The notes under the pieces were generated by a model. It did not search any database. It had not been told where the DNA came from and saw nothing but the letters and a program-made list of their open reading frames with translations. This document shows, piece after piece, positions 63,665 to 64,000 of a stretch of DNA of 64,000 nt. The translations under genes were made by a program, and so were the position numbers. Every line of letters begins with the position of its first letter. Position 1 is the first letter of the stretch. This DNA comes from Aphelocoma coerulescens (taxonomy: Eukaryota > Chordata > Aves > Passeriformes > Corvidae). The stretch covers positions 1-64,000 of the forward strand of contig NW_027184083.1 of assembly GCF_041296385.1 (NCBI RefSeq). Direction: 5' to 3'.

Positions 63665-64000
63665 GTTAGAATTAGACCAGGATAGGTTAAGAAAAGAAAA
63701 ACTAGAATTGTGTGTTAATCTTATTGGTCAGTTATCAAATATAATCCACACTTCTGTAAGAAAAAATATAGAGTATAAAGTCTAGAATATAGAGCATATA
63801 GAGTATAGAGCATATAGAGTATAGAATATATATGGAGCATATAGAGCATATAGAAGAAGAAGCAGCTGGTTTGGCCTGCTGTTGCTGTTGCTGCTTGCCT
63901 TTATCATGTAATCCCCTTCAAACTCTGCCTTCAAGAAAGCTATGAGACTATGAAATAAAGAACTTAGCAGAACAGCAGCCTCCTCTGCTCTCTTACCCTG
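63665..64000 (+). mobile_element. Probable LTR cut by the window edge
   Basis: It starts TGTTAGAATTAGACCAGG. It includes GAGTATAAAGTC as a core promoter near 63770 and GAAATAAAGAAC near 63953 as a polyadenylation signal, the order of U3-R. It contains the minisatellite at 63771-63853. Confidence 0.55.
63771..63853 (+). repeat. Short minisatellite (AGAGCATATAGAGTAT units)
   Basis: About five imperfect 14-16-base units built from AGAGCATAT and AGAGTATAG lie downstream of the core promoter of the edge LTR. Confidence 0.85.

Overview
The window is bird nuclear DNA, probably from a songbird. It contains a near-complete CR1 LINE whose ORF1 has the esterase-type domain of avian CR1, endogenous retroviruses (ERVs) of all three classes, and no recognisable single-copy host gene in place. 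Almost everything is a transposable element inserted into another. That density suggests a repeat-rich compartment such as the W chromosome, pericentromeric DNA or a heterochromatic microchromosome arm, which the sequence alone cannot decide. All family names come from reading motifs and comparing copies within the window; no database was searched.

Layout. 1-4412: LTR pieces, a (TTTC)n array, two antisense CR1 fragments and unclassified sequence. 4413-24544: one nest. An antisense ERVL pol fragment (4413-5265 plus 24392-24544) is split by a plus-strand CR1 (5266-24391). The CR1 is split by a class II LTR (6960-7960, itself holding a second one), by LTR family B (8521-18680), and by a gag/env-tail mini-ERV (20602-24248). 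LTR B holds a class I ERV (9627-18495), which holds a second LTR B and a further antisense LTR. 24601-26540: satellite-like repeats and LTR pieces. 26542-31016: a decayed ERVL (ERVL-2). 31017-33422: unclassified sequence and LTR B pieces. 33423-40187: a young ERVL (ERVL-1) with two LTRs, gag and an uninterrupted 1046-codon pro-pol. 40215-47007: a 5'-truncated class II ERV with gag end, pro, pol and env. 47008-63066: an antisense ERVL (ERVL-3) split by two later ERVs. 63074-64000: a class I pol fragment and an LTR that runs off the window.

The most striking element is at 49189-51447. Two 296-bp LTRs with a perfect 6-bp target duplication (CATGAG) enclose a short gag matrix ORF and then a CpG-rich, intronless stretch encoding a 272-residue protein with a Y-box cold-shock domain. 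It looks like a host mRNA captured by a retrovirus in place of most of gag, pro, pol and env. The other ERV inside ERVL-3 (55536-62532) is an env-less, betaretrovirus-like provirus with intact gag and pro ORFs and canonical -1 frameshift heptamers at both junctions.

The three ERVLs share three features. Gag begins with a hydrophobic, membrane-spanning leader. Gag and pro-pol are in one frame, separated by a UAG that starts a small hairpin. The primer-binding sites resemble the tRNA-Lys(CUU) 3' end. None has an env or a CCHC zinc knuckle in gag.
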